This document shows, one piece after another, positions 1 through 7,846 of a stretch of 64,000 nt of DNA. This stretch comes from Planctomycetota bacterium. Lineage in GTDB: Bacteria; Planctomycetota; Planctomycetia; Gemmatales; Gemmataceae. The notes beneath the pieces are model-generated. The model ran no database searches, was not told the DNA's origin, and saw only the letters and a program-made list of their open reading frames with translations. The stretch spans positions 28,624 through 92,623 of the forward strand of contig JAKBCS010000003.1 of NCBI GenBank assembly GCA_021807595.1. Direction: 5' to 3'. The position numbers and the translations under genes were made by a program. Within the stretch, counting starts at the first letter, position 1, and each line of letters begins with the position of its first letter.

Positions 1-1146
1 TTTCCCGATCTGTTGGTGGCATTAATTCTGGCAATGGCGGCCGCGCCGTTTATCGGCTGGCATCCCAGCGACGCGCCGCTTCATGTAGAACCTGGATTAC
101 CCGCGCCAGTGCTTCCACCGGTCTGGCGGCTCGATTGGATACGTTCGCTCGGCGGCAGCGCGATGACGATTGCCGTCCTCGGCTTGCTCGAAGCGGTAGC
201 CGTCGCCAAGTCAATCTCCGCGCGCACGCGCCAACCGCTCGACTTCAACCGCGAGTGCCTGGCCCAAGGGATCGCCAATCTGACCGGTGCTTTCTTTCAG
301 TGCATGCCCGGCTCCGGCTCGTTGACGCGCTCGAATCTCAACTATCAGGCCGGGGCCGTGAGTCGATGGGCCGGCGTCATGGCCGCTCTCGTCGTCGCCG
401 CCGCGCTGCTCGTGTTGGCTCCGCTCGCCCGCCATGTGCCCAAACCCGCTTTAGCCGCCCTCCTCATCGTCACCGGCTATCGCCTCATCGACCGCTCGCG
501 GTTTCTCTATTGCCTCCGCGCCACGCGCTTCGACGCTATCATCGCCCTCGGCACCGCCGCCGCTGCCGTGTTCCTTAGCATCGAATTGTCGATCTTAATT
601 GGCGTATGTATCTCCTTCCTGCTCTTCGTTCCGCGGGCCGCGCGCTTGCAGGTTACCGAGTTGGTCGTCGCCGCCGAGCGCGTGGTACGCGAACGGCAAC
701 CCAACGATCCCGAATGCAAGCGCTTGGCGATCTTTGGCTTGGAAGGCGAGTTGTTCTTCGGTGCCTCGCCCCTCTTGGCCGACTTTCTCGACACGCTGCG
801 GCGGCGCGTCAAAGGCGGAGCGCGCATCCTGATACTCCGCCTCAAGCGCACGCGCAATCCGGACATGGTGTGTCTGGAAATGTTGCAACAATTCCTCGAA
901 GAAATGCAGGATCGCCGCGTACCCGTCCTCTTATGCGGCATCCGTCCCGATTTCGAGCAAGCGCTGCGCAACTTGCGCTTCCACCATTGGCTGCCGCGCG
1001 AATCGGTCTTCCTCGAAGACGCCGCGGCAGGCTCCTCGACCCTCCGAGCCGTTCGCCGCGCCTACGAAATCCTGGGTAGCGATCGATGCGACACCTGCCC
1101 ACGCCTCAAGGAAGAACACAAACAGGATTGGTATTATATGATTTAA
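1..1146 (+). CDS. SulP-family anion transporter, C-terminal part (5' end outside window)
   Basis: The frame is open to the left edge (it begins FPDLL before the first listed start), so the N-terminal transmembrane helices are missing. What remains is the end of a SulP permease: hydrophobic helices, the conserved GSGSLTRSNLNYQAGA segment typical of SulP carriers, more helices around ALLIVTGYRLIDR and FLSIELSILIGVCISFLLFV, and then a cytoplasmic STAS domain from about residue 215 of the visible part (RLAIFGLEGELFFGA onward). SulP proteins move sulfate, bicarbonate or other anions across the inner membrane, and the STAS domain regulates or couples transport. The C-terminus carries a short Cys-containing tail (CDTCPRLKEE). 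The substrate cannot be told from this part. A strong hairpin follows the gene. Confidence 0.9.
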   Translation, partial: FPDLLVALILAMAAAPFIGWHPSDAPLHVEPGLPAPVLPPVWRLDWIRSLGGSAMTIAVLGLLEAVAVAKSISARTRQPLDFNRECLAQGIANLTGAFFQCMPGSGSLTRSNLNYQAGAVSRWAGVMAALVVAAALLVLAPLARHVPKPALAALLIVTGYRLIDRSRFLYCLRATRFDAIIALGTAAAAVFLSIELSILIGVCISFLLFVPRAARLQVTELVVAAERVVRERQPNDPECKRLAIFGLEGELFFGASPLLADFLDTLRRRVKGGARILILRLKRTRNPDMVCLEMLQQFLEEMQDRRVPVLLCGIRPDFEQALRNLRFHHWLPRESVFLEDAAAGSSTLRAVRRAYEILGSDRCDTCPRLKEEHKQDWYYMI

Positions 1147-1321
1147 GATGCGTCCAGACACTTGCTCGAAACCTGCGAACCGAAGAATCATACCGCAAAT
1201 CCGCCGTCGTTTCTTGGCCGCAATTGGAATCGGATGCCTCATTTCGCCCCCGTTTCCGAACGATCGCGGTGCCGATAATCGCCCATGAGGGACAGGCTCG
1301 GAACTTTCCGAAAGGGTACAG

Positions 1322-1367
1322 ACGAAAGCAGCCGATTCGCCCGCAAGCGCGAATCGGCTGCTTTCGT
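1322..1367. terminator. 18-bp perfect hairpin between convergent genes
   Basis: An 18-bp perfect inverted repeat (CGAAAGCAGCCGATTCGC and its complement, arms 1323-1340 and 1349-1366, 8-nt loop) lies between the end of the SulP gene and the end of the minus-strand secreted protein gene. On the plus strand it is followed by a short T-run (CGTTTTC). The position and symmetry suggest a bidirectional intrinsic terminator. Confidence 0.75.
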
Positions 1368-1400
1368 TTTCAGTTGAATTGCTCGGCTTCCAAGAGACGG

Positions 1401-1934
1401 TTAGTTCCCCCAGTACGACGGTGCGGCCATCATTTGCGGCTGCATGCGAACTGGAGCGGGGGTGTTGGCAGCGGGGGTGTAGCCGACCGAACGGAACGTC
1501 GCATTTTGAATGTTCCGATTGCCGACCGCCTTTGAGGTCGGGATGGCCGGCATCGGTTCGGGGGAGACGATCGGGTTGGCGTTGGTTGTGGCCGGAGCGT
1601 TCGGAGCCGGCTCGCTCGGCGGCAACGAGCCGAGGCAAGAGCCGTCCCCACAACCGAGATTACCCATGAACGGCACGCCGCACGCGCCGTTGGCGCAGCC
1701 GCCGTTGCCGCCGTAGCCGCATCCACTCGGCCCGAACGGGCAACAGCCATCGCAGAAGACGGTTCCGGAGCAAACCGGGCTGAAGGCGTTGTATTGGCGG
1801 ACGCAGAACTTCGCGCCGCAGTTGCAACAGCCGTGATGATAGAAGAGGCCGAAGGTGTGTCCGGCAAACGACGTTGCCGAGACGAAGGCGGAGACGACCA
1901 AGGCCAAAGCGGCGGACGGAAGCAATTTTTTCAT
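1401..1934 (-). CDS. Secreted cysteine-rich protein of unknown function
   Basis: 177 residues when started at MKKLLPSAALALVV, a clean Sec signal peptide ending near TSFAG. The longer ORF upstream has no such signal, so the downstream ATG is chosen. The mature N-terminal half holds 13 cysteines, many in CC, CxC or Gly-flanked contexts (HHGCCNCGAKFC, FCDGCCPFG). A Pro/Ala/Asn-rich half follows and ends in YWGN. The spacing is not a known metal-binding signature that I recognise; disulfide-linked surface or cell-envelope roles are possible. Short secreted Cys/Gly/Pro-rich proteins of this style are common in planctomycetes. No function can be assigned. Confidence 0.75.
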   Translation of the reverse strand: MKKLLPSAALALVVSAFVSATSFAGHTFGLFYHHGCCNCGAKFCVRQYNAFSPVCSGTVFCDGCCPFGPSGCGYGGNGGCANGACGVPFMGNLGCGDGSCLGSLPPSEPAPNAPATTNANPIVSPEPMPAIPTSKAVGNRNIQNATFRSVGYTPAANTPAPVRMQPQMMAAPSYWGN

Positions 1935-2172
1935 GGTGGTGGGTCCGTGAGTGTGCCACGGGAGGAGCCGGACAACATCCCTGATGGAGGGCATCCTCCC
2001 TGATTCCGCCCAAATATAGCCGCGCCGGAGCGGCCGCGCCGGAAATGCAAGGCTTTTTTGCACTCCATCCCGTGAGCCGTTCGCCGCGCCACGGGCACAT
2101 CGCAAGCAATCGCCACGATCCGCCCAATCGTGGGGTGGAATCGCTCAAAGCGCGAAATTCGGCGAGAAAAAC

Positions 2173-3201
2173 TCAAGTTGCCGGTGAGGGGGTCCACGAC
2201 GGGACGGCGTCGAGAGCGAGTGAGGCCCATTCGTTCCGCCGCCATTTCTCCACAGCGACGGCAGCCATCGCCGCATTGTCGGTGCAGAGCGACAGCGGCG
2301 GGATGAATAGTTCGGCTCCTTCGTCGCGCGCCATCGCCTCGAGCGCGCTGCGCAAGCAACCGTTGGCGGCTACCCCGCCACCGACGGCGAGTCGCTTCAG
2401 TCCCGTTCGCCGTAACGCCTGGCTCGATTTGGCGACGAGAACATCGACGACGGCTTTTTGAAAACTGGCGGCCAGATCGGCGCGTCGCTGACTTGGAGGC
2501 GGCGGTTCGGGGCGCGGCTGGCTCTGTCCCGCCAGGGCATACAGCACCGCCGTCTTCAACCCGCTGAAACTGAAATCGAGCCGTTCGTCGTGCAAGAAAG
2601 AGCGCGGCAGCTTCACGGCATCCGCCTGGCCGCCCGCCGCCTCACGCTCCACGGCTGGCCCGCCCGGAAAACCCAGACCGAGCAGACTGGCCACTTTATC
2701 GAACGCCTCACCGGCCGCATCGTCGAGCGTCCCGCCGAGGAGGTCAAACCGCAACGCGTCGCGGCAATGAAACAGAACCGTATGGCCCCCGCTGACCACC
2801 AGGCCGACACACGGGAAAATGTCGCGCTCCGCCGCCAGCCGCGCCGCATAGATGTGGCTCTCGATGTGATTGACCGCGATCAGCGGCACATCCAGCACCA
2901 GCGCCAGCACCTTGGCCGCGCTGACGCCGACCAACAATGCTCCCACCAAACCCGGTGTGTTGTGTACGGCGATGCAGCCAATGTCTTCGAGCCGGAGATT
3001 CGCTCGCGCCAACGCCTCGTCCACGATGGGCAAGAGTCGTTGCAAATGGGCGCGCGCGGCCACCTCCGGCACCACTCCTCCGAAGCGCGCGTGCAACTCG
3101 GTCTGCGAGGCGACGACGTTGGAAAGAATCCTCGGCTCGTCCGTGAAAACGGCGGCCGCGGTCTCATCGCAAGAAGTTTCGATAGCGAGAATATTCGGCA
3201 C
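2173..3201 (-). CDS. tsaD: tRNA N6-adenosine threonylcarbamoyltransferase TsaD
   Basis: 342 residues, the usual length for TsaD (Kae1/Gcp family). The start MPNILAIETSCDETAAAV is the canonical N-terminus, with the ASKHA nucleotide-binding fold beginning at once. The metal-binding NHIESH motif is near residue 110, and the glycine-rich VVSGGHT and GGVAANGCLR motifs are in place. With TsaB, TsaE and threonylcarbamoyl-AMP from TsaC, it puts the t6A modification on A37 of ANN-decoding tRNAs in the cytoplasm. None of the partner genes is nearby. The gene is last in a run of minus-strand genes, separated from the ABC ATPase by a decayed gene. Confidence 0.96.
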   Translation of the reverse strand: MPNILAIETSCDETAAAVFTDEPRILSNVVASQTELHARFGGVVPEVAARAHLQRLLPIVDEALARANLRLEDIGCIAVHNTPGLVGALLVGVSAAKVLALVLDVPLIAVNHIESHIYAARLAAERDIFPCVGLVVSGGHTVLFHCRDALRFDLLGGTLDDAAGEAFDKVASLLGLGFPGGPAVEREAAGGQADAVKLPRSFLHDERLDFSFSGLKTAVLYALAGQSQPRPEPPPPSQRRADLAASFQKAVVDVLVAKSSQALRRTGLKRLAVGGGVAANGCLRSALEAMARDEGAELFIPPLSLCTDNAAMAAVAVEKWRRNEWASLALDAVPSWTPSPAT

Positions 3202-3262
3202 GAAGAGTATCCCATCGACTCGAGGCCGCTACTTTCGAGCGCGGCGAAACAAACAATTCAAT

Positions 3263-3607
3263 TTACGACAGGGTGGTTATGTGAAAACGTCGCGCGGTGC
3301 CACGGTCGATTCTCCCGCATTCGGCGGACTTGATTTCGAGCTTCCAGGGCTTGTCGGCTTTATTCGATCTGCTTTGGGATCAATGTCGCCGTTGCTCTCA
3401 GCGGGAAGGGAGAGCAAATCGACTGGCTTTGCTCCGTTTCCGCTTCGAGTCTGGGCCAAGCACCACAGTATCCAATCTCTTTTTGCGTTCCTCGATCGCT
3501 ACTTCCAAGGTCAACTCATCTCCCCACTCGACTGGATGGTCGGTTGAGGCGAGGCCAAGGACGGTTGGGGAGGAGAAGTCATTCGAGGAATCTACTCTCC
3601 GAGAAGC
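3263..3607 (-). pseudogene. Frameshifted relic of a small protein-coding gene
   Basis: No single ORF fills this gap, but three minus-strand frames join end to end into one sensible protein. The first frame runs from a TAG at 3608-3610 and reads through HPVEWGDELTLEVAIEERKK and RLDTVV. A shift near GTGGTGC leads into WCLAQTRSGNGAKPVDLLSL and ending PKADRI. A second shift leads into NKADKPWKLEIKSAECGRID and a TAA at 3263-3265. The joined product would be about 110 residues with no obvious start codon left. The coding-like composition continues across both shifts, which argues for a decayed gene rather than chance. I do not recognise the family. Sequencing error is the alternative explanation. 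Confidence 0.6.
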
Positions 3608-3643
3608 CTACACTAACAAGGATAACAAACGAATGCCGAACCC

Positions 3644-4579
3644 TCAATTCGTAATTCCCTTCGTAATTCCCATGAACACGTCCTCGAGATCGATCTCCTC
3701 TTCCTTGAACATCTTCAATCGCAAGCCATTTTGCAGCAGCAATTCCGGAATAAAACTGCCGTCGTGTACGCTGTCGCTGAGCGTGACGCGCAGGCATTCC
3801 TCTTCCTCGCGCGCCTCGACCTTGAGGATGTCGAGATGGGCTTCGAGAAGTTCTCGGGCGGCGGCGTTCTTGCCTTCGCCGACCGTCACGAGATAAACCG
3901 TGTGCTGACGCACCTTACGGATGGCCGTCTGTACGTCGCCATCGAACTCCAGTTTGCCGCGCTCGATGATGCCGATTTTGTTGCAGATGTCGGCCAACTC
4001 CGGCAGGATGTGGCTGGAGACGAGGATCGTTTTGCCCATGTTGCGCAGCTCTTTGAGCAGGCCGCGCATCTCGATGCGGGCGCGCGGATCGAGACCGCTG
4101 GCCGGTTCGTCGAGCAACAACACCTGCGGTTCGTGCAACAGCACGCGGGCCAACCCGAGTCGTTGCGTCATGCCGCGCGAGAGACTCGTCACAAGGGCGT
4201 CGCGCTTGTAGCCGAGATCGACCAGATCTAACACCTGATCGACCTTGCGCCGTCGCTCAGGTCCTTGAATGCGATAGGCGGCGGCGAAAAACTCGAGATA
4301 TTCCGTCACCTTCATGTCGTCGTAGACGCCGAAGAAGTCGGGCATGTAACCCATGAGGCGGCGGATTTCTTGGGCGTTGTTGTAAATCGAGTAGCCGCAC
4401 ACCGTCGCCTCGCCCCAGGTGGGGTTCAGCAACGTGGCCAGGATGCGCATGGTCGTCGTCTTGCCCGCCCCGTTGGGACCGATGAAGCCGTACACGTCGC
4501 CTCTTTCCAGCTTCAAAGTCAGCCGATTGAGGGCGTACAGATCGCCATACATTTTCGTGAGATCGCGAGTTTCAATCAT
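3644..4579 (-). CDS. ABC transporter ATP-binding protein (ABC-2 type export)
   Basis: 311 residues from MIETRDLTKMYGD; the 27 residues upstream in the long ORF are encoded by a heptamer repeat and are not part of the protein. A single ATPase domain fills residues 1-215: Walker A GPNGAGKTTT, signature LSRGMTQRLGLARVL (LSRGM rather than LSGGQ), Walker B VLLLDEPASGLDP and the switch His in ILVSSHILPE. The C-terminal region (about 220-311) is typical of ATPases that serve ABC-2 membrane exporters. No ABC-2 permease is in the window. The gene follows, on the same strand, a large membrane protein with which it probably forms a transport or envelope unit. No Shine-Dalgarno sequence is seen because the repeat abuts the ATG. 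Confidence 0.9.
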   Translation of the reverse strand: MIETRDLTKMYGDLYALNRLTLKLERGDVYGFIGPNGAGKTTTMRILATLLNPTWGEATVCGYSIYNNAQEIRRLMGYMPDFFGVYDDMKVTEYLEFFAAAYRIQGPERRRKVDQVLDLVDLGYKRDALVTSLSRGMTQRLGLARVLLHEPQVLLLDEPASGLDPRARIEMRGLLKELRNMGKTILVSSHILPELADICNKIGIIERGKLEFDGDVQTAIRKVRQHTVYLVTVGEGKNAAARELLEAHLDILKVEAREEEECLRVTLSDSVHDGSFIPELLLQNGLRLKMFKEEEIDLEDVFMGITKGITN

Positions 4580-4580
4580 A

Positions 4581-4622
4581 GTAGTCAGTAGTCGGTAGTC
4601 AGTAGTCGGTAGTCGGTAGTCA
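4581..4622. repeat. Six tandem heptamers GTAGTC(A/G)
   Basis: Six consecutive 7-mers (GTAGTCA or GTAGTCG) sit directly against the start codon of the ABC ATPase, in the place where its ribosome-binding site would be. A shorter run of the same unit (CTGGCTACTGACTACTGG, about 4680-4697) overlaps the 3' end of the preceding gene. The two arrays bracket the 96-bp intergenic space. Confidence 0.85.
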
Positions 4623-4675
4623 GAATGCTGAAGGAAGTAGCAAGGAGCTAAATCATACATTTTCTCCGTTGATTT

Positions 4676-7129
4676 CTACTGGCTACTGACTACTGGAATA
4701 TAAATCCGCACATAGGTTTCTTGTTGCACATAGCCCGATAACGGCGGGCGCTGAGTTTGCGTTTCGGGCAGTTCGTCGAGCCAGAGTCGCGTTGGGCTGA
4801 CGCCGTCTTGGGAGATCGTCTCGGCGCGGTCGTGGCGCGGCGGGGTGCGAGCGACCAGAATCGCCTCGGCCCGGTAGCGCCGCTGCGGTCCTTCGCCGTG
4901 GGCTTGGATGCGCCAGCCGGCATCGAGAAAGCGTAATCCAAAGTTTGATCGCTGTCCTCCTCCGGCGACGCCATGAAACAGAGCGGCACGCATGGTTTCG
5001 TGAGAAGCCAGCGACGGAGACGCGCCGCCCGACGCCGAGGGTATCTTGGCCGCGCGCGGCTGCCATATTTTCGAGGCGAACCAGTCGGCCAGCAAGTTCG
5101 GCTTCACGTCGCGCTCAAACAACGGCCCTACCTCGCGCGTCTCGCCGGGCGCGAGATCGCCGACGGCGTACCACTGTCCCTGAAAGAACAGAGCCGTTCC
5201 ATGCAGTTCGCAGGGCAGCTGGTTTACCAGCGCGCCGCTCAGCGCCTTGCCGTCGCGGCTGAGGCGCAACTCCGCTTGGAAGGGCGCAGGGCGATCCTTC
5301 GATTTCCGATCCTTGAATGGGGCGCGCCACGAGGATGCGAACGCGCGCGTCGCCCATATGGGAATGGGCAACCGACGAAGTCCCCCCGCATCGGCGGTGT
5401 AATCGTAGGGCTGGCGAAAGAGGCTCTGCGACACGCTGCCAAGACTCGCTTCGGGACCGTCTGACGCGGCCAACTCCACCGGCGGTATCGGCGCGTCGGG
5501 ATCGCCCACTTCCCAAGGGCCGCCCCACTCCGGCGCGACCGGCTCCAGCCCGATCGTGTAGTTCTCGATGCGCGGGCTAAACAGCGTGAACCAGGTCCGC
5601 CCGTATATTTGCCCCGACGCGCGCGCTTCGTTTTCTGCTAAATCGATCTTGTTTATAGGCAATTCGATTTCTACTAGGTCGATCTTATTTATGCGCAATT
5701 CGTCGCCCTTAACCGAATAGGCCGTCGCATAAGCGGCCACGCTGACAATCACCACCAGTGCGGGAAAGGTGATCCACGTCCATTCCAACCGCTTGAACAC
5801 TTTTTTGAGCAACAGGTAGTCGAGCGGGCCTACAAGAACGATGTAAAACAGGACGAACAGCGCGACCCAGCCGAACGAGATGACCGGCACTTCGGGAAAT
5901 GTCTCCAAGTTGCGCTTCAGATCGCCGGCCAATCCGCCTCCCGGCTCGTCGATGGGATTGGGATTGGGATTGGCGAGCGGCGCGCGGGGAGCGATCTCCT
6001 CGTGCAGTTTCTTCCAAAACGCGCTCTGGCCGTCCCAGTCGGAGAATGGCGGTGCATCCAGATCGAAGGGAACGAGTACCACGCGCCCCAGGCCGCAACT
6101 CGATTGCAGCACGACGGGCCTGATCTCACGATCGTTGTCGGTTGGATCTTCGTGGACTAGACCGAGCATTTTCGGGCCGGATTGCACGGCAACGAGGTCG
6201 ATCGCGCCAATCGGCTTCCGGCGGGGATCGGCTCCGATCCACTGTTGTAAACTCGGCAGCGCGGGGCGAGTGACTTTGCTTTCCAGCACGCCGTCCACCA
6301 AAGGTACTCGTTCCAGAAACTTGGCCGCGCTCGCTTGGTTCCGCCCCACCGAAAAGACCAATCGGCCTCCGCGGCGCACCCAATCGAACAGGGCATCTCG
6401 CCGCGCCTGATCCATGTCGAGCAGACCTTGGGCGAACGCATCGCCGCTCGTGGTCAGTACGAGAACGTCCACCGCTTCGTAGCCGAACCAGCGATCCGGT
6501 AGGTCGGCGATTTTCTGAATCGATGCGAAGCCGGGAATTGGCTCGTTGTCGTCTTCCTCCGGGTTCTCCTTCTTGGCCGGTTCGGGTTTGACGGCGGCCT
6601 TCAGGCGAGGAAGCGGCGAACCCACGGTCAAGTACAACAACTCGCGCGGTTCGAGTATTTCTTGGTTCGCGGGATTGCGCGTCAGTTGGGAGATGGTCTG
6701 GGCGACGGAGCCGTCCGTCGTTTGTAAGGTCAGAGTGAACGTCGCTCCCGCGCTGCCGGGCCGGACGTAGGCGAAGATCACCCGTTCGCCGTTGGCCGCC
6801 ATCGCCGGCACGGGCACGCGATAGCGATACGGCGTCGCTTCGCCGTCGAGGGATTCGACGACGACGAGATAGCGCTCGCCCAGTATATCGTCGGCCCCAG
6901 CCTTGAGTGGAATTTTTACCGGCGTCCACACGCCGTCGCGCGACCGTGCGACATTCGGACCATCGGGCAGTCCGATGCGCACTCCCTCTCGGTCGATGTG
7001 CGGCGGAGCGGAGGATAGTGCGATTGAGGGCAATAATCCCATCAGCAGAAGATAACCGAACGGACGAGCGGAGGGCGCAAACTCCCCGATACGTTTTCCT
7101 TTGGTGGGTTGAAACTCACCCCTCGCCAT
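4676..7129 (-). CDS. Large membrane protein of an ABC-linked operon, function unknown
   Basis: 818 residues from MARGEFQPTKGKRIGEF; the earlier in-frame part overlaps the MazG-like gene and is Arg-rich nonsense. An N-terminal hydrophobic segment (YLLLMGLLPSIALSS) looks like a signal. A long exported region follows to about residue 435, including a stretch that resembles a Rossmann/GATase-like fold. Membrane helices (FGWVALFVLFYIVLVGPLDY and TWITFPALVVIVSVAAYATA) come next, then a further soluble part. The GPLDYLLLKK..EWTW segment is typical of uncharacterised proteins encoded next to ABC-2 ATPases. The gene is 17 bp after the MazG-like gene and about 100 bp before the ATPase, so one operon is likely. 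The last residues PVVSSQ and the stop are made from the GTAGTCA-type repeat. Confidence 0.75.
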   Translation of the reverse strand: MARGEFQPTKGKRIGEFAPSARPFGYLLLMGLLPSIALSSAPPHIDREGVRIGLPDGPNVARSRDGVWTPVKIPLKAGADDILGERYLVVVESLDGEATPYRYRVPVPAMAANGERVIFAYVRPGSAGATFTLTLQTTDGSVAQTISQLTRNPANQEILEPRELLYLTVGSPLPRLKAAVKPEPAKKENPEEDDNEPIPGFASIQKIADLPDRWFGYEAVDVLVLTTSGDAFAQGLLDMDQARRDALFDWVRRGGRLVFSVGRNQASAAKFLERVPLVDGVLESKVTRPALPSLQQWIGADPRRKPIGAIDLVAVQSGPKMLGLVHEDPTDNDREIRPVVLQSSCGLGRVVLVPFDLDAPPFSDWDGQSAFWKKLHEEIAPRAPLANPNPNPIDEPGGGLAGDLKRNLETFPEVPVISFGWVALFVLFYIVLVGPLDYLLLKKVFKRLEWTWITFPALVVIVSVAAYATAYSVKGDELRINKIDLVEIELPINKIDLAENEARASGQIYGRTWFTLFSPRIENYTIGLEPVAPEWGGPWEVGDPDAPIPPVELAASDGPEASLGSVSQSLFRQPYDYTADAGGLRRLPIPIWATRAFASSWRAPFKDRKSKDRPAPFQAELRLSRDGKALSGALVNQLPCELHGTALFFQGQWYAVGDLAPGETREVGPLFERDVKPNLLADWFASKIWQPRAAKIPSASGGASPSLASHETMRAALFHGVAGGGQRSNFGLRFLDAGWRIQAHGEGPQRRYRAEAILVARTPPRHDRAETISQDGVSPTRLWLDELPETQTQRPPLSGYVQQETYVRIYIPVVSSQ
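5643..5702. repeat. 36-bp in-frame duplication inside the membrane protein gene
   Basis: Two near-identical 24-nt blocks (TCGATCTTGTTTATAGGCAA... and TCGATCTTATTTATGCGCAA...) start 36 bp apart, at 5643 and 5679. On the minus strand they encode INKIDLVEIELP followed by INKIDLAENEAR, a 12-residue tandem repeat just after the transmembrane helices. The block is visibly AT-richer than the surrounding gene. Confidence 0.8.
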
Positions 7130-7146
7130 TGTCCCATCGGTTGCCT

Positions 7147-7446
7147 TCACGGTTTCTCCATCCGATCGCAGGCACAGGGACTGTGACGGCATCCGGGGCA
7201 GCCCTCCCCGTACTTCGCCTGCACCGCTGACGCAAGATCGACACCGGCGATATTGGCCAACGTGGCCAGCCAAGCCAACACATCGGCGAATTCGGCGGCA
7301 CGCTCCTCGTCGCTGCCACTCCGCAACGCCGCCGACAACTCGCCCACTTCCTCCATGAACCACATGAACGTACCCTCGACGCCGCGCCGGCGATCCTTGG
7401 CGTCATAGGTATTACGGATGATGTCCTGCAATTGTTGGATGTTCAC
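7147..7446 (-). CDS. MazG-like nucleotide pyrophosphohydrolase
   Basis: 99 residues from a GTG start (VNIQQLQDIIRNTY); the longer ORF start has no supporting domain. The all-alpha NTP-PPase motif EEVGELSAAL followed by EFADVLAWLATLANIAGVDL matches the MazG/dUTPase-like ExxE..ExxD metal site that hydrolyses NTPs or dNTPs to monophosphates. The C-terminal CPGCRHSPCAC tail holds four cysteines, which suggests a small zinc knuckle not found in classical MazG. The protein is a short single-domain version rather than the duplicated E. coli form. It is the first gene of a probable operon with the large membrane protein. Its real substrate is unknown. Confidence 0.8.
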   Translation of the reverse strand: MNIQQLQDIIRNTYDAKDRRRGVEGTFMWFMEEVGELSAALRSGSDEERAAEFADVLAWLATLANIAGVDLASAVQAKYGEGCPGCRHSPCACDRMEKP

Positions 7447-7492
7447 GATTTTTTTGCTGGATTCGAGGAGTGGGAATCCCGAGCCGCCGTGT

Positions 7493-7837
7493 TCAGTGTA
7501 GGACACGAGCGCCGCGCTCGACAAGAGGAGGCCGACTCACAAAGTTGCAATAAGGGCTTGGCACGGATCGACTTTCCGAATGCGGAGTCTGGAGCGAGGC
7601 CCTCCACGGCGGGCCTGCGAAGTATCCGAAGAACCCATTGCAATTCTTATCCAGGGCGTCGAGGAAGCGGTACGTGCTTTCGCCGTTCGAGTGTAGCCTG
7701 CTGGGATTGAACGCGATCGAGCGATCCTCGACGGGGCGAGTATCGATCGGTCCCTGATCGATGCGGAGGCGGGCGAATAGATTAGCTTGAGGTTTCAGGG
7801 TGCCATCGGAGTACCCGCAATATCCCAACTTTGCCAA
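7493..7837 (-). pseudogene. Possible coding relic in a divergent intergenic region
   Basis: The 320-nt gap between the MazG-like gene and the esterase is not featureless. The minus-strand frame that continues from the antisense ORF 7493-8884 reads like protein over its last 115 codons (SRLHSNGESTYRFLDALDKN, CNGFFGYFAGPP), with ordinary residue composition. No ATG lies in frame; a TTG at 7835-7837 is the only early candidate. I do not recognise the family. It may be a truncated or dead gene, or a chance reading of noncoding DNA. Confidence 0.25.
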
Positions 7838-7846
7838 GAGGTCTTC

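Noticed and set aside
931-1653. 240-residue minus-strand ORF
   Set aside because: It crosses the SulP gene end and a terminator hairpin and has no domain.
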